From the NCBI RefSeq assembly GCF_009709555.1, contig NZ_WJBG01000127.1, positions 124,001 through 188,000 on the forward strand: a stretch of DNA of 64,000 nt, in the 5' to 3' direction. This DNA is from Streptomyces blattellae. GTDB lineage: Bacteria; Actinomycetota; Actinomycetes; Streptomycetales; Streptomycetaceae. The notes beneath the pieces are model-generated. The model had not been told where the DNA came from and did not search any database. It saw only the letters and a list, made by a program, of their open reading frames with translations. The position numbers and the translations under genes were made by a program. Below are positions 53,160-61,482 of this stretch, piece by piece. Each line of letters opens with the position of its first letter. The stretch's first letter is position 1.

Positions 53160-54230
53160 ATGGACCTCCCCGTGATGCCACCCGTGAAGCCGATGCTCGC
53201 GAAGTCGGTCGCGAAGATCCCGCCGGACATGCACTATGAGGCGAAGTGGGACGGCTTCCGCGCGATCGTGTTCCGCGACGGCACCGACGTGGAACTCGGC
53301 AGCCGCACGGGCAAGCCACTGACCAGGTACTTTCCGGAGCTGGTGATGGCGTTGCGGGAGAGGCTGCCGAAGCGCTGCGTCATGGACGGCGAGATCGTGA
53401 TCGCTCGCGAGGGGCGGCTCGATTTCGACGCGCTCACCGAACGCATCCACCCGGCGGACTCCCGGGTGCGGATGCTCGCCGAGAAGACCCCGGCCTCCTT
53501 CGTCGCCTTCGACCTGCTGGCCCTGGCGGACGAGTCGCTGCTGGACGTTCCGCTGAGCGACCGCCGGGCCCTGCTGACCAGGGCGCTGGAGGGGGTGACG
53601 GCGCCCGTGCACCTGGCACCGGCGACGACCGACATCGATGTGGCGCGGCAGTGGTTCGACCAGTACGAGGGCGCGGGCCTCGACGGCGTGATCGCCAAGC
53701 CGCTCGGTCTGCACTACCTCCAGGACGAGCGCGCGATGTTCAAGATCAAGCACGAGCGCACGGCGGACGTCGTCGTCGCGGGCTACCGCTTCCACAAGAG
53801 CGGCCCGGTCGTGGGCTCGCTGCTGCTCGGCCTCTACGACGACCGGGGCACCCTCCAGCACGTGGGCGTGTCCGCCGCCTTCTCGATGCAGCGCCGGGCC
53901 GAACTCGTCGAGGAGCTGGAGCCGTTGCGGATGGACGATGTCGCCGGGCACCCCTGGGCGGCCTGGGCCGAGGAGGCCGCGCACGAGTCGGCGCGGCTGC
54001 CCGGGGCGCCCAGCCGCTGGTCCGGCAAGAAGGACCTGTCCTGGGTGCCGTTGCGGCCGGAGCGGGTCGTCGAGGTGGCGTACGACCACATGGAGAACGG
54101 GGTGCGCTTCCGGCACACGGCCCGCTTCCGCCGCTGGCGCCCGGACCGGGAACCGCACGGCTGCACCTACGCCCAGCTGGAGGAGCCGGTCGGCTACGAC
54201 CTGGCGGAGATCTTCGGGCCCGTGGACTGA
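53160..54230 (+). CDS. ATP-dependent DNA ligase (LigC/LigD ligase-domain type)
   Basis: 356 aa. The adenylation lysine lies in YEAKWDGFRAI (about residue 27), with MDGEIVI, FVAFDLLAL, DGVIAKPLG and KIKHERTADVVVAG as the remaining nucleotidyltransferase motifs, and an OB domain at the C-terminus. It seals DNA nicks, and with the divergent polymerase reproduces the LigD activities as two proteins. ATG 53160 (MDLPVMPPVKPM). The 3' flank holds a long tandem 15-bp repeat. Confidence 0.94.
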   Translation: MDLPVMPPVKPMLAKSVAKIPPDMHYEAKWDGFRAIVFRDGTDVELGSRTGKPLTRYFPELVMALRERLPKRCVMDGEIVIAREGRLDFDALTERIHPADSRVRMLAEKTPASFVAFDLLALADESLLDVPLSDRRALLTRALEGVTAPVHLAPATTDIDVARQWFDQYEGAGLDGVIAKPLGLHYLQDERAMFKIKHERTADVVVAGYRFHKSGPVVGSLLLGLYDDRGTLQHVGVSAAFSMQRRAELVEELEPLRMDDVAGHPWAAWAEEAAHESARLPGAPSRWSGKKDLSWVPLRPERVVEVAYDHMENGVRFRHTARFRRWRPDREPHGCTYAQLEEPVGYDLAEIFGPVD

Positions 54231-54241
54231 GACCCACGATC

Positions 54242-54332
54242 AGGTACAGCTGAAACACGTACAGCTGAAAACAGGTGCAGCCAGAACAGGTATAGCCAAA
54301 ACAGGTATAGCCAAAACAGGTATAGCTATAAA
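54242..54332 (+). repeat. Six tandem ~15-bp repeats before the DUF3048 lipoprotein gene
   Basis: Unit consensus AGGTAYAGCYRAAAC, starting at 54242, 54257, 54273, 54288, 54303 and 54318. The fourth and fifth copies are identical; the outer copies diverge; the second is 16 bp. The array is strikingly AT-rich for this genome and lies directly after the ligase stop and about 50 bp before the lipoprotein gene start; a TTGACA hexamer follows at 54354-54359. It has no unique spacers, so it is not a CRISPR. Confidence 0.88.
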
Positions 54333-54382
54333 TCGACCATACGTGCACAATCGTTGACACGAGACAGGTGGCAACGGTGGGC

Positions 54383-55354
54383 ATGGGACAAAGGGCGCGC
54401 ACACGACGCGTCACGACGGCGGTGGCGCTCCTGGCCGCCACGATGACGCTCTCCCTGGCGGCCGGCTGCACCTCGTCGGGCGACGACGGGCGCGGGCCGG
54501 GCCGGGAGCAGGGCGAGCGGCCTTCGCAGAGCCGGACGGCCGAGGGTCCGGTGCTCGCCGTGAAGATCGACAACGCCCGCTCGGCCCGCCCCCACACGGG
54601 GCTCGACTCCGCCGACCTCGTGTACGTCGAGCAGGTCGAGGGCGGCCTGAGCCGGCTGATGGCGGTGTACGCGACCGAGCTGCCGCCGGCGATCGGCCCG
54701 GTGCGCAGCGCCCGCGAGTCCGACCTGGAGCTGCTGCGCCAGTTCGACCGGCCCACGCTCGCCTTCTCGGGGGCCCAGAGCAAACTGCTGCCGCTGATCG
54801 ACGAGGCGCCCCTCGACGCCGAGCCGCCCGGCGAGGCGCCCGGCGCCTACTACCGGGGCACGTCCATGCCCGCCCCGCACAACCTCTATCTGCGACCTGA
54901 CCGGCTGATGCCCTCCGCGCCCGGCGCGGACGCGCTGACCACCGGATTCCGCTACGGCACCGCTCCCTCGGGCGGCACACCGGAGAACTCCCTGACCGTG
55001 CGCTACCCGGCCGCCCGCTTCACGTTCACCTGGTCCGAGAGCCGTGACCGCTGGCTGGTCTCGATGGACGGTTCGCCCACCGTCACCGCCGACGGGCAGC
55101 GGGTGGCACCGGCGACGGTCGTCGTCCAGTACGTGACGGTGCGCCCGTCCGCCTTCCACGACCGCCTCGGCAACACCTCGCCGTACACCGAGACGGTGGG
55201 CGAGGGACGGGCCGAGGTGCTGCGCGACGGGAAGTCCTTCGACGTGAACTGGAAGCGCGCCCGAGCCGCCGACGGCACGGACTTCACGACCGACGGCGGG
55301 GCGCCGGTGAACTTCGCCGAGGGCCAGGTGTGGGTGGTCTTCGCGCAGGCCTGA
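54383..55354 (+). CDS. DUF3048 (YerB-like) lipoprotein
   Basis: 323 aa. A lipoprotein signal with lipobox LAAGC ends at about residue 28 (MTLSLAAGCTSSGDD), so it is anchored to the outer face of the membrane. The DUF3048 region follows: VLAVKIDNARSARPH, VYVEQVEGGLSRLMAVY, IGPVRSARESDLELL and the C-terminal NFAEGQVWVVF. B. subtilis YerB is of unknown function, possibly cell-wall linked. I prefer ATG 54383, with AGGTGG about 10 nt upstream; GTG 54368 is in frame. Just upstream are a TTGACA hexamer and the six-unit repeat. Confidence 0.85.
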   Translation: MGQRARTRRVTTAVALLAATMTLSLAAGCTSSGDDGRGPGREQGERPSQSRTAEGPVLAVKIDNARSARPHTGLDSADLVYVEQVEGGLSRLMAVYATELPPAIGPVRSARESDLELLRQFDRPTLAFSGAQSKLLPLIDEAPLDAEPPGEAPGAYYRGTSMPAPHNLYLRPDRLMPSAPGADALTTGFRYGTAPSGGTPENSLTVRYPAARFTFTWSESRDRWLVSMDGSPTVTADGQRVAPATVVVQYVTVRPSAFHDRLGNTSPYTETVGEGRAEVLRDGKSFDVNWKRARAADGTDFTTDGGAPVNFAEGQVWVVFAQA

Positions 55355-55383
55355 CCCTCGTGTGCCGCAGGTCGGGCCCTCGG

Positions 55384-55854
55384 CTAGCCCGCCTTCGACG
55401 CCGTGAGGGGTTCCGCCGGATTGCGGAGCTCCTCCGCCGCGTCCGAGACACGGCGGATGAGGTCGAAGAAGACGGTCTGCTCCGCGGCGGAGAGCGGGGC
55501 CAGGAAGACCTGGTTCATGCGGGCCGTGCGCACCGTGAGCTTGCGGTGGGTCCGCGCGCCCTCGTCCGTCAGCCGCAGCAGGAAGCGGCGCCCGTCCTGC
55601 GGGTCGCGCACCTTGTCGAGCAGGCCGCGGCGGCCGAGCCGACTGATCACCTCCGCGATGGTGGACCGGTCGAGCCCTACCCGCTCCCCCACCGTGCGCT
55701 GGTCCAGGCCCGGCTCGGCGACGAGCGCGTTGAGGACGGCGAACTGCGGTGACGTGATCTCCTCGGAGACCATGGTGTTCCACAGCAGGTGGTGGGCCTG
55801 CTGGAGGCGCCGGGCCAGGTGCCCGGGGTGGGTGGCGAGGTCCACCGCGGCCAT
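55384..55854 (-). CDS. pcaV: MarR-family repressor PcaV of the protocatechuate operon
   Basis: 156 aa. The winged helix is QRTVGERVGLDRSTIAEVIS with wing KVRDPQDGRRFLLRLT. An arginine at position 15 (LARRLQQAHHLLW) corresponds to the residue reported to bind protocatechuate in S. coelicolor PcaV (SCO6704). It is divergent from pcaI, with a perfect operator-like dyad in between. In the known model PcaV represses its own gene and the pca operon, and protocatechuate releases it. Confidence 0.9.
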   Translation of the reverse strand: MAAVDLATHPGHLARRLQQAHHLLWNTMVSEEITSPQFAVLNALVAEPGLDQRTVGERVGLDRSTIAEVISRLGRRGLLDKVRDPQDGRRFLLRLTDEGARTHRKLTVRTARMNQVFLAPLSAAEQTVFFDLIRRVSDAAEELRNPAEPLTASKAG

Positions 55855-56006
55855 GTGTGCTCCTCAGCGTCGGTGCAGAACTTCGTCGGTGCGGTATTTC
55901 ATTTGTGCACTGAACGATATCGCATCCCCCTCCTTCCTTGTCCTGCCCGTCATCTGGGGCTTGACGCCCTGACCCCCGGATGGCAGCGTGAAGCACACCT
56001 CGTCGG

Positions 56007-56026
56007 ATAGTCAGTGCTCTGACTAT
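56007..56026. promoter_or_regulatory. PcaV operator candidate
   Basis: ATAGTCAG, TGCT, CTGACTAT: a perfect 8-4-8 inverted repeat 38 bp upstream of pcaI, in the 209-bp divergent promoter. A second, weaker dyad at about 55899-55915 (TTCA, TTTGTGCAC, TGAA) lies near the pcaV start and may be a second site. Confidence 0.75.
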
Positions 56027-56063
56027 TTCGGGTCTGAGAGTCTGATGGGATGGGGCTTCACGG

Positions 56064-56819
56064 ATGGACAAGGTGGTCGCCACCGCCCTGGAGGCGGTGG
56101 CCGATGTGCCGGACGGCGCGACGCTCGCGGTCGGCGGATTCGGGCTGAGCGGTGTGCCGAACGTATTGATCGAGGCGTTGTACGAGCGGGGCGTGAGCGG
56201 TCTGGGCGTCGTGTCCAACAACTGCGGGGCGATGGAGTCCGGCCTCGCCGTACTGCTCGCCGCGGGCCGGATCGCCCGGGTCACCGGCTCCTACATCGGG
56301 GCGAACAAGGAGTTCGCGCGGCAGTACCTGGCCGGTGAGCTTGAGGTGGAGATGATCCCGCAGGGCACGCTCGCCGAGCGGCTGCGGGCCGGCGGGGCCG
56401 GCATCCCCGCCTTCTACACCCCCGCCGGCGTCGGCACCCAGGTCGCCGAGGGCGGACTGCCCTGGCGCTACGACGGCTCCGGCGGCGTCGCACTCGCCTC
56501 CCCGGCGAAGGAGGTGCGGGAGTTCGACGGTGTGGAGTACGTGCTGGAACGCGGCATCCGCACCGACTTCGCGCTGGTACGGGCGGCGAAAGGCGACCGG
56601 CACGGCAACCTGGTCTTCAACAGGTCCTCGCGGAACTTCAACCCGCTCGCGGCCATGGCGGGCCGGGTGACGCTCGCCGAGGTCGAGGAACTCGTCGAGC
56701 CCGGCGCGATCGACCCGGACGCGGTGCATGTGCCCGGCATCTTCGTGCAGCGGGTCCTCGCCCTGACCCCGGAGCAGGCCGCGGACAAGAAGATCGAGCA
56801 GCGGACGGTGAGCAGCTGA
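56064..56819 (+). CDS. pcaI: 3-Oxoadipate CoA-transferase subunit A
   Basis: 251 aa. Type I CoA-transferase alpha subunit: [17 protein letters not shown] (residues 25-41), [28 protein letters not shown] and [19 protein letters not shown]. With PcaJ it transfers CoA from succinyl-CoA to 3-oxoadipate. First gene of the operon; ATG 56064, 38 bp after the operator dyad. It overlaps pcaJ by one base (TGATG). Confidence 0.96.
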   Translation: MDKVVATALEAVADVPDGATLAVGGFGLSGVPNVLIEALYERGVSGLGVVSNNCGAMESGLAVLLAAGRIARVTGSYIGANKEFARQYLAGELEVEMIPQGTLAERLRAGGAGIPAFYTPAGVGTQVAEGGLPWRYDGSGGVALASPAKEVREFDGVEYVLERGIRTDFALVRAAKGDRHGNLVFNRSSRNFNPLAAMAGRVTLAEVEELVEPGAIDPDAVHVPGIFVQRVLALTPEQAADKKIEQRTVSS

Positions 56820-57463
56820 TGGCCTGGACGCGTGAGCAGATGGCCGCCCGCGCGGCGCGGGAGCTTCGGGACGGCCAGTACGTCAATCTCGGCATCGGCC
56901 TGCCGACCCTGATCCCCCACCACCTCCCGCCGGGCGTCGAGGTGGTCCTGGAGTCGGAGAACGGCATCCTCGGCACCGGCCCCTACCCGACCGAGGACCA
57001 GGTCGACCCCGACCTGATCAACGCGGGCAAGGAGACCGTCACGGTCCTGCCCGGCGCGTCCTTCTTCGACTCGGCGCTGTCCTTCTCGATGATCCGCGGC
57101 GGGCACATCGACGTCGCCGTGCTGGGCGCCATACAGGTCTCCGCCCGCGGGGACCTGGCGAACTGGGCCATTCCCGGCAAGCTGATCACCGGGATCGGCG
57201 GCGCGATGGACCTGGTGCACGGCGCCCGTACGGTGATCGTGGTGATGACACACGCCGCCAAGGACGGCTCCCCGAAGATCATGGAGGAGTGCGCGCTGCC
57301 GCTCACCGGGAAGGCGTGTGTGAACCGGATCATCACCGACCTCGGTGTACTGGACGTGACCGGCGACGGTCTGGTGCTCGTCGAGACGGCGCCCGGGGTG
57401 GGCGTCGAGGAGATCACCGCCAAGACCGACGCCAAACTGACCGTAGCGGAGGGCCTGAAGTGA
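56819..57463 (+). CDS. pcaJ: 3-Oxoadipate CoA-transferase subunit B
   Basis: 214 aa beta subunit. [16 protein letters not shown] is at about residue 21 and the catalytic glutamate is in LESENGILG at about 46. [14 protein letters not shown] and [12 protein letters not shown] are family motifs. Start and stop both share single-base TGATG junctions with pcaI and pcaF, so the three are translationally coupled. Confidence 0.96.
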   Translation: MAWTREQMAARAARELRDGQYVNLGIGLPTLIPHHLPPGVEVVLESENGILGTGPYPTEDQVDPDLINAGKETVTVLPGASFFDSALSFSMIRGGHIDVAVLGAIQVSARGDLANWAIPGKLITGIGGAMDLVHGARTVIVVMTHAAKDGSPKIMEECALPLTGKACVNRIITDLGVLDVTGDGLVLVETAPGVGVEEITAKTDAKLTVAEGLK

Positions 57464-58686
57464 TGTCCGCAGTGAAGTCCGCAGTGAAGAACGTCTACAT
57501 CGTCGACGCGGTGCGTACGCCGATCGGCCGCTACAACGGCGGTCTGGCGGGCGTGCGCCCGGACGACCTGGGTGCCCATGCCATCCGTGAACTCCTCGCC
57601 CGCACACCGCGGTTGGACCCGTCCCGGATCGAGGACGTCTACTTCGGCAACGCCAACGGCGCCGGCGAGGAGAACCGCAACGTCGGCCGCATGGCCGCGC
57701 TGCTGGCCGGACTCCCCACCAGCGTGCCGGGCGTCACCGTGAACCGGCTGTGCGCCTCCGGCCTGGAGGCGGTCGTCCAGGCGGCCCGCGCGATCGCCCT
57801 CGGGGACGCCTCCATCGCCGTAGCGGGTGGTGTGGAGTCGATGACGCGGGCGCCGTACGTGCTGCCGAAGTCGGACAAGCCGTTCCCGGCGGGGCACGCC
57901 GAGCTGTACTCCACCACGCTCGGCTGGCGCATGGTCAACCCGAAGATGGAGCCGCAGTGGACCATTCCGCTGGGCGAGAGCGCGGAGCTGATCGCCGAGA
58001 AGCACAAGATCAGCCGCGAGCAGCAGGACGAGTTCGCGCTGGCCTCCCATCAGAAGGCCGCCAAGGCGCGGGCCGAGGGCCTGTTCGACGCCGAGCTGGC
58101 GCCGGTGCCGATTCCGCGGCGCAAGGGTGAGCCGGTGGTCTTCGGCGCGGACGAATGCGTACGGGCGGATGCCTCCCTGGAGGCGATGGCCAAGCTGAAG
58201 CCGTCGTTCAGGAAGGACGGCGGCACGGTCACGGCAGGCAACGCCTCGCCTTTGAACGACGGCGCCGCCGCGCTGCTCCTCGTCGACGAGGAGGGCCTGA
58301 GGGCCACGGGCCGCGAGCCGCTCGCCCGGGTCTCCGCGACCGGCGTCAGCGCCCTCGACCCGCACTACTTCGGACTCGCCCCCGTCGAGGCGGTGACGCG
58401 TGCGCTGGCCAAGGCGGGCAAGGGGTTCGGTGACCTGTCGGTGCTGGAGCTGAACGAGGCGTTCGCCGCGCAGGTGCTGGGGTGCGTCGCCGAGTGGCCC
58501 GAGTTCGATCCGGCGATCCTCAATCCGCGGGGTGGCGCGATCGCGCTGGGGCATCCGCTGGGTGCGTCCGGCGCGCGCCTCGCGGGTACCGTCGCCCATC
58601 AACTCGCCAGCCGGGGCAGTGGGGTTGGCGTCGCCACGCTGTGCATCGGTGTGGGCCAGGGGCTCGCTCTCGTCCTCGAACGGTAG
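57463..58686 (+). CDS. pcaF: 3-Oxoadipyl-CoA thiolase
   Basis: 407 aa thiolase. The active-site Cys lies in [13 protein letters not shown] (about residue 97), with [17 protein letters not shown] and TLCIGVGQGLAL near the end. AGGVESMTRAPYVLPKSDKPF is characteristic of PcaF/PaaJ-type enzymes. It cleaves 3-oxoadipyl-CoA to succinyl-CoA and acetyl-CoA, the last step of the pathway. The ATG at 57463 overlaps pcaJ. A 103-bp gap with a dispersed repeat follows. Confidence 0.96.
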   Translation: MSAVKSAVKNVYIVDAVRTPIGRYNGGLAGVRPDDLGAHAIRELLARTPRLDPSRIEDVYFGNANGAGEENRNVGRMAALLAGLPTSVPGVTVNRLCASGLEAVVQAARAIALGDASIAVAGGVESMTRAPYVLPKSDKPFPAGHAELYSTTLGWRMVNPKMEPQWTIPLGESAELIAEKHKISREQQDEFALASHQKAAKARAEGLFDAELAPVPIPRRKGEPVVFGADECVRADASLEAMAKLKPSFRKDGGTVTAGNASPLNDGAAALLLVDEEGLRATGREPLARVSATGVSALDPHYFGLAPVEAVTRALAKAGKGFGDLSVLELNEAFAAQVLGCVAEWPEFDPAILNPRGGAIALGHPLGASGARLAGTVAHQLASRGSGVGVATLCIGVGQGLALVLER

Positions 58687-58696
58687 CGGGCCGGAT

Positions 58697-58750
58697 GTGG
58701 CTGGCCGCTCCCGCGCGGCGGAGCCGCATATCGGCACAGTCCCGCACCCC
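58697..58750. repeat. Dispersed palindromic repeat, copy 2 (between pcaF and pcaH)
   Basis: GTGGCTGGCCGC, a GC-rich arm, GGCGGAGCCGCATAT, then GCACAGTCCCGC: the same layout as 39072-39125. It sits in the only sizeable gap of the pca operon and could attenuate or terminate transcription between pcaIJF and pcaHGBL. Confidence 0.5.
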
Positions 58751-58789
58751 CACGTTCACGAGACCGTCAGGAACCCCCAGGAACCGCCC

Positions 58790-59563
58790 ATGACTCTCAC
58801 CCAGCACGACATCGACCAGGAAATCGCCGCCGAGCACGCCGCCTACGCGAAGCGGATCGCCGGCGGAGCCCCCGTCGAGCATCACCCGCGCCGCGACTAC
58901 GCCCCGTACCGCTCCTCGGTCCTGAGGCATCCGAAGCAGCCGCCGGTCGCCATCGACGTCACCAAGGACCCGGAGCTGGTGGAGCTGGCCTCCCCGGCGT
59001 TCGGGGCGCGGGACATCACCGGGGTCGACAATGACCTCACCCGGCAGCACAACGGCGAGCCGATCGGTGAGCGGATCACCGTTTCCGGGCGGCTGCTCGA
59101 CCGGGACGGGCGCCCGATCCGGGGACAGCTGATCGAGATCTGGCAGGCCAACTCGGCGGGCCGGTACGCGCATCAGCGCGAACAGCACGACGCGCCGCTG
59201 GATCCGAACTTCTCGGGCGCGGGCCGCACGCTGACCGACGACGGCGGCTGCTACACGTTCACCACCATCCAGCCGGGCCCGTACCCCTGGCGCCAGCACG
59301 TCAACGCCTGGCGGCCGGCCCACATCCACTTCTCGTTCTTCGGTACGGCGTTCACGCAGCGGCTGGTGACGCAGATGTACTTCCCGGGCGACCCGCTGTT
59401 CCCGTACGACCCGATCATCCAGTCGGTGACCGACGACGCGGCCCGGCAGCGGCTGGTGGCGACGTACGACCACAGCCTGTCGGTGCCGGAGTTCTCGATG
59501 GGCTACCACTGGGACATCGTGCTCGACGGACCGAACGCCACCTGGATCGAAGAGGGACGCTGA
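58790..59563 (+). CDS. pcaH: Protocatechuate 3,4-dioxygenase beta subunit
   Basis: 257 aa. The Fe(III) ligands are readable: Tyr in SAGRYAHQ (about residue 125), Tyr in QPGPYPWRQH (about 164), and the two His in RPAHIHFSFFG (about 178). RGQLIEIWQANSAGRY is the intradiol-dioxygenase signature. With PcaG it opens the protocatechuate ring to 3-carboxy-cis,cis-muconate using O2. The N-terminal 60 residues are the beta-subunit arm. ATG 58790; pcaG follows after 6 bp. Confidence 0.96.
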   Translation: MTLTQHDIDQEIAAEHAAYAKRIAGGAPVEHHPRRDYAPYRSSVLRHPKQPPVAIDVTKDPELVELASPAFGARDITGVDNDLTRQHNGEPIGERITVSGRLLDRDGRPIRGQLIEIWQANSAGRYAHQREQHDAPLDPNFSGAGRTLTDDGGCYTFTTIQPGPYPWRQHVNAWRPAHIHFSFFGTAFTQRLVTQMYFPGDPLFPYDPIIQSVTDDAARQRLVATYDHSLSVPEFSMGYHWDIVLDGPNATWIEEGR

Positions 59564-59569
59564 CCCACG

Positions 59570-60190
59570 ATGACGAAGATCGACACGAGCGATCCCGAGG
59601 CCGTGCTCCCGACGCCCTCCCACACGGTCGGCCCCTTCTACGGTCATGCCCTGCCCTTCCCCGGCGGCGGCGACATCGCCCCGATCGGCCACCCCGACAC
59701 GATCGTGCTGCAGGGGTACGTCCTCGACGGCGAGGGCAACCCGCTGCCGGACGCGTTCGTGGAGCTGTGGGGCGCCGACCCGGACGGCCGGGTGCCGCAG
59801 GTCGACGGTTCGATGCGGCGCGACCCGGCGAGCGGCGGCTTCCTGGGCCGCAACGGCGTGGAGTTCACCGGCTGGGGGCGGATCCAGACGGACGCCGACG
59901 GCCACTGGAGCGCGCGGACGCTGCGGCCCGGGGCGCGGGGGCGGAGTGCGCCGTACATCAGCGTGTGCGTCTTCGCGCGGGGGCTGCTGGTGCATCTGTT
60001 CACCCGGATCTATCTGCCGGGCGACGAGGCCGCGCTGGCCGCCGACCCGCTGCTGGCGCAGCTGGACCAGGACCGACGCGACACGCTGATCGCCACGGAC
60101 GAGGGCAACGGCACATACCGTAACGGCACATACCGTTTCGACATCCGCCTTCAGGGCGAAGGCGAAACGGTCTTCCTGGAGTTCCAGTGA
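59570..60190 (+). CDS. pcaG: Protocatechuate 3,4-dioxygenase alpha subunit
   Basis: 206 aa. TPSHTVGPFYGHAL (residues 16-29) and LPDAFVELWGADPDGR define the alpha subunit, which lacks the metal ligands but shapes the active site with PcaH. A perfect 15-bp tandem duplication at 60107-60136 doubles the codons NGTYR (NGTYRNGTYRFDIRLQG), in frame, in a loop before the last strand. The stop overlaps pcaB as GTGA. Confidence 0.95.
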   Translation: MTKIDTSDPEAVLPTPSHTVGPFYGHALPFPGGGDIAPIGHPDTIVLQGYVLDGEGNPLPDAFVELWGADPDGRVPQVDGSMRRDPASGGFLGRNGVEFTGWGRIQTDADGHWSARTLRPGARGRSAPYISVCVFARGLLVHLFTRIYLPGDEAALAADPLLAQLDQDRRDTLIATDEGNGTYRNGTYRFDIRLQGEGETVFLEFQ

Positions 60191-61482
60191 CAGCTGCCGA
60201 TCCCGACACCGGCCTGCTCGCCCCCGGGTGGGCGCGCTCCCCCGCCGCCGCGGCCACCGGCGACGGCGCCTATCTGACGGCGCTGCTCGACGCGGAAGCC
60301 GCGCTGACCCGCGTCCAGGCCGCGCTGGGCCTCGCCCCGGCCGAGGCCGCGACCGCGGTGACCGAGGCGGCTGATGCCCGGCACTTCGACGTCGCCTCGA
60401 TCGCCGAGCGGGCGCGGGGCGGCGGGAATCCGGTCATTCCCCTGGTCGCGGATCTGACCAGGGCGGTCGGCGAGGAGTACGGCCCCTATGTCCACCGGGG
60501 CGCGACCAGCCAGGACATCATGGACACGGCGACGATGCTGGTCGCCGCCCGTGCCCTGGACCTCGTCCTGGCCGACCTCGGCCGCACGGAGCGGGCGCTG
60601 GCCCGGCTGGCCGCCGAGCACCGCGACACCGCGATGCCGGGACGGACGCTCACCCAGCACGCCGTACCGACGACGTTCGGGCTGAAGGCGGCCGGGTGGC
60701 GGTCGCTGGTGCTCGACGCGCGGGACCGGGTGACCGCCGTACGGGACGGACTGCCCGCGCAACTCGGCGGTGCCGCCGGGACGTTGGCGGCCTTCGGGGC
60801 GTACGGCGCCGAGGACGCCGTCTCTCTCCCGGAGGCGTACGCCCGCGAACTCGGCCTTCGGGCGCCCCCGTTGCCCTGGCACACCCTGCGGACGCCCATC
60901 GCCGATCTGGCCGGTTGCCTCGCCTTCACGGCGGGCGCGCTCGGCAAGGTCGCGGTGGACGTCCTCACCCTCTCCCGCACCGAGATCGCCGAGGTCGCGG
61001 AGGGCAGCGGCGGCGGCTCGTCCGCGATGCCGCACAAGTCCAATCCGGTACGGTCCACCCTCATCGCCGCCGCCGCGCGACGGGCACCTCAGCTCGCCGC
61101 GACGCTGTACGGGTCGCTGGCGGCGGAGGACGAGCGGCCTGCCGGGGCCTGGCACGCGGAGTGGGAGCCGCTCAGGGAGCTGCTGCGACTGGCCGGCGGG
61201 GCCGCCCGGGATGCCGTGGAACTGGCCGAGGGGCTGCGGGTCGGGCACGATGTCATGCGCGAACACCTTGATCTCACCCAGGGGTTGATCGTCTCGGAAC
61301 GGCTGTCCGCCGAGCTGGCCCCGGTGCTGGGCCGGGCCCGCGCCAAGGAGTTGCTCACCCGGCTGGCGTCCGAGGGGCGCCCGCTCGCCGAGGCACCGGA
61401 GTTGCGGGACGCCGATCTGGACCCCGCCCATTACACCGGCTCCGCCGGAGCCCTCACCGACCGCGCTTTGGAGCGACGTTGA
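60187..61482 (+). CDS. pcaB: 3-Carboxy-cis,cis-muconate cycloisomerase
   Basis: 431 aa of the fumarase/adenylosuccinate-lyase superfamily. Signature GGSSAMPHKSNPV at about residue 277, YVHRGATSQDIMDTA at about 100 and TLTQHAVPTTFGLKAAGW at about 155. It lactonises the ring-opened product to 4-carboxymuconolactone. GTG 60187 overlaps pcaG by 4 bp; the stop overlaps pcaL by 4 bp. Confidence 0.95.
   Translation: MTAADPDTGLLAPGWARSPAAAATGDGAYLTALLDAEAALTRVQAALGLAPAEAATAVTEAADARHFDVASIAERARGGGNPVIPLVADLTRAVGEEYGPYVHRGATSQDIMDTATMLVAARALDLVLADLGRTERALARLAAEHRDTAMPGRTLTQHAVPTTFGLKAAGWRSLVLDARDRVTAVRDGLPAQLGGAAGTLAAFGAYGAEDAVSLPEAYARELGLRAPPLPWHTLRTPIADLAGCLAFTAGALGKVAVDVLTLSRTEIAEVAEGSGGGSSAMPHKSNPVRSTLIAAAARRAPQLAATLYGSLAAEDERPAGAWHAEWEPLRELLRLAGGAARDAVELAEGLRVGHDVMREHLDLTQGLIVSERLSAELAPVLGRARAKELLTRLASEGRPLAEAPELRDADLDPAHYTGSAGALTDRALERR

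Noticed and set aside
54242-54332. CRISPR array
   Set aside because: The repeats are contiguous 15-bp units without unique spacers and there are no cas genes.
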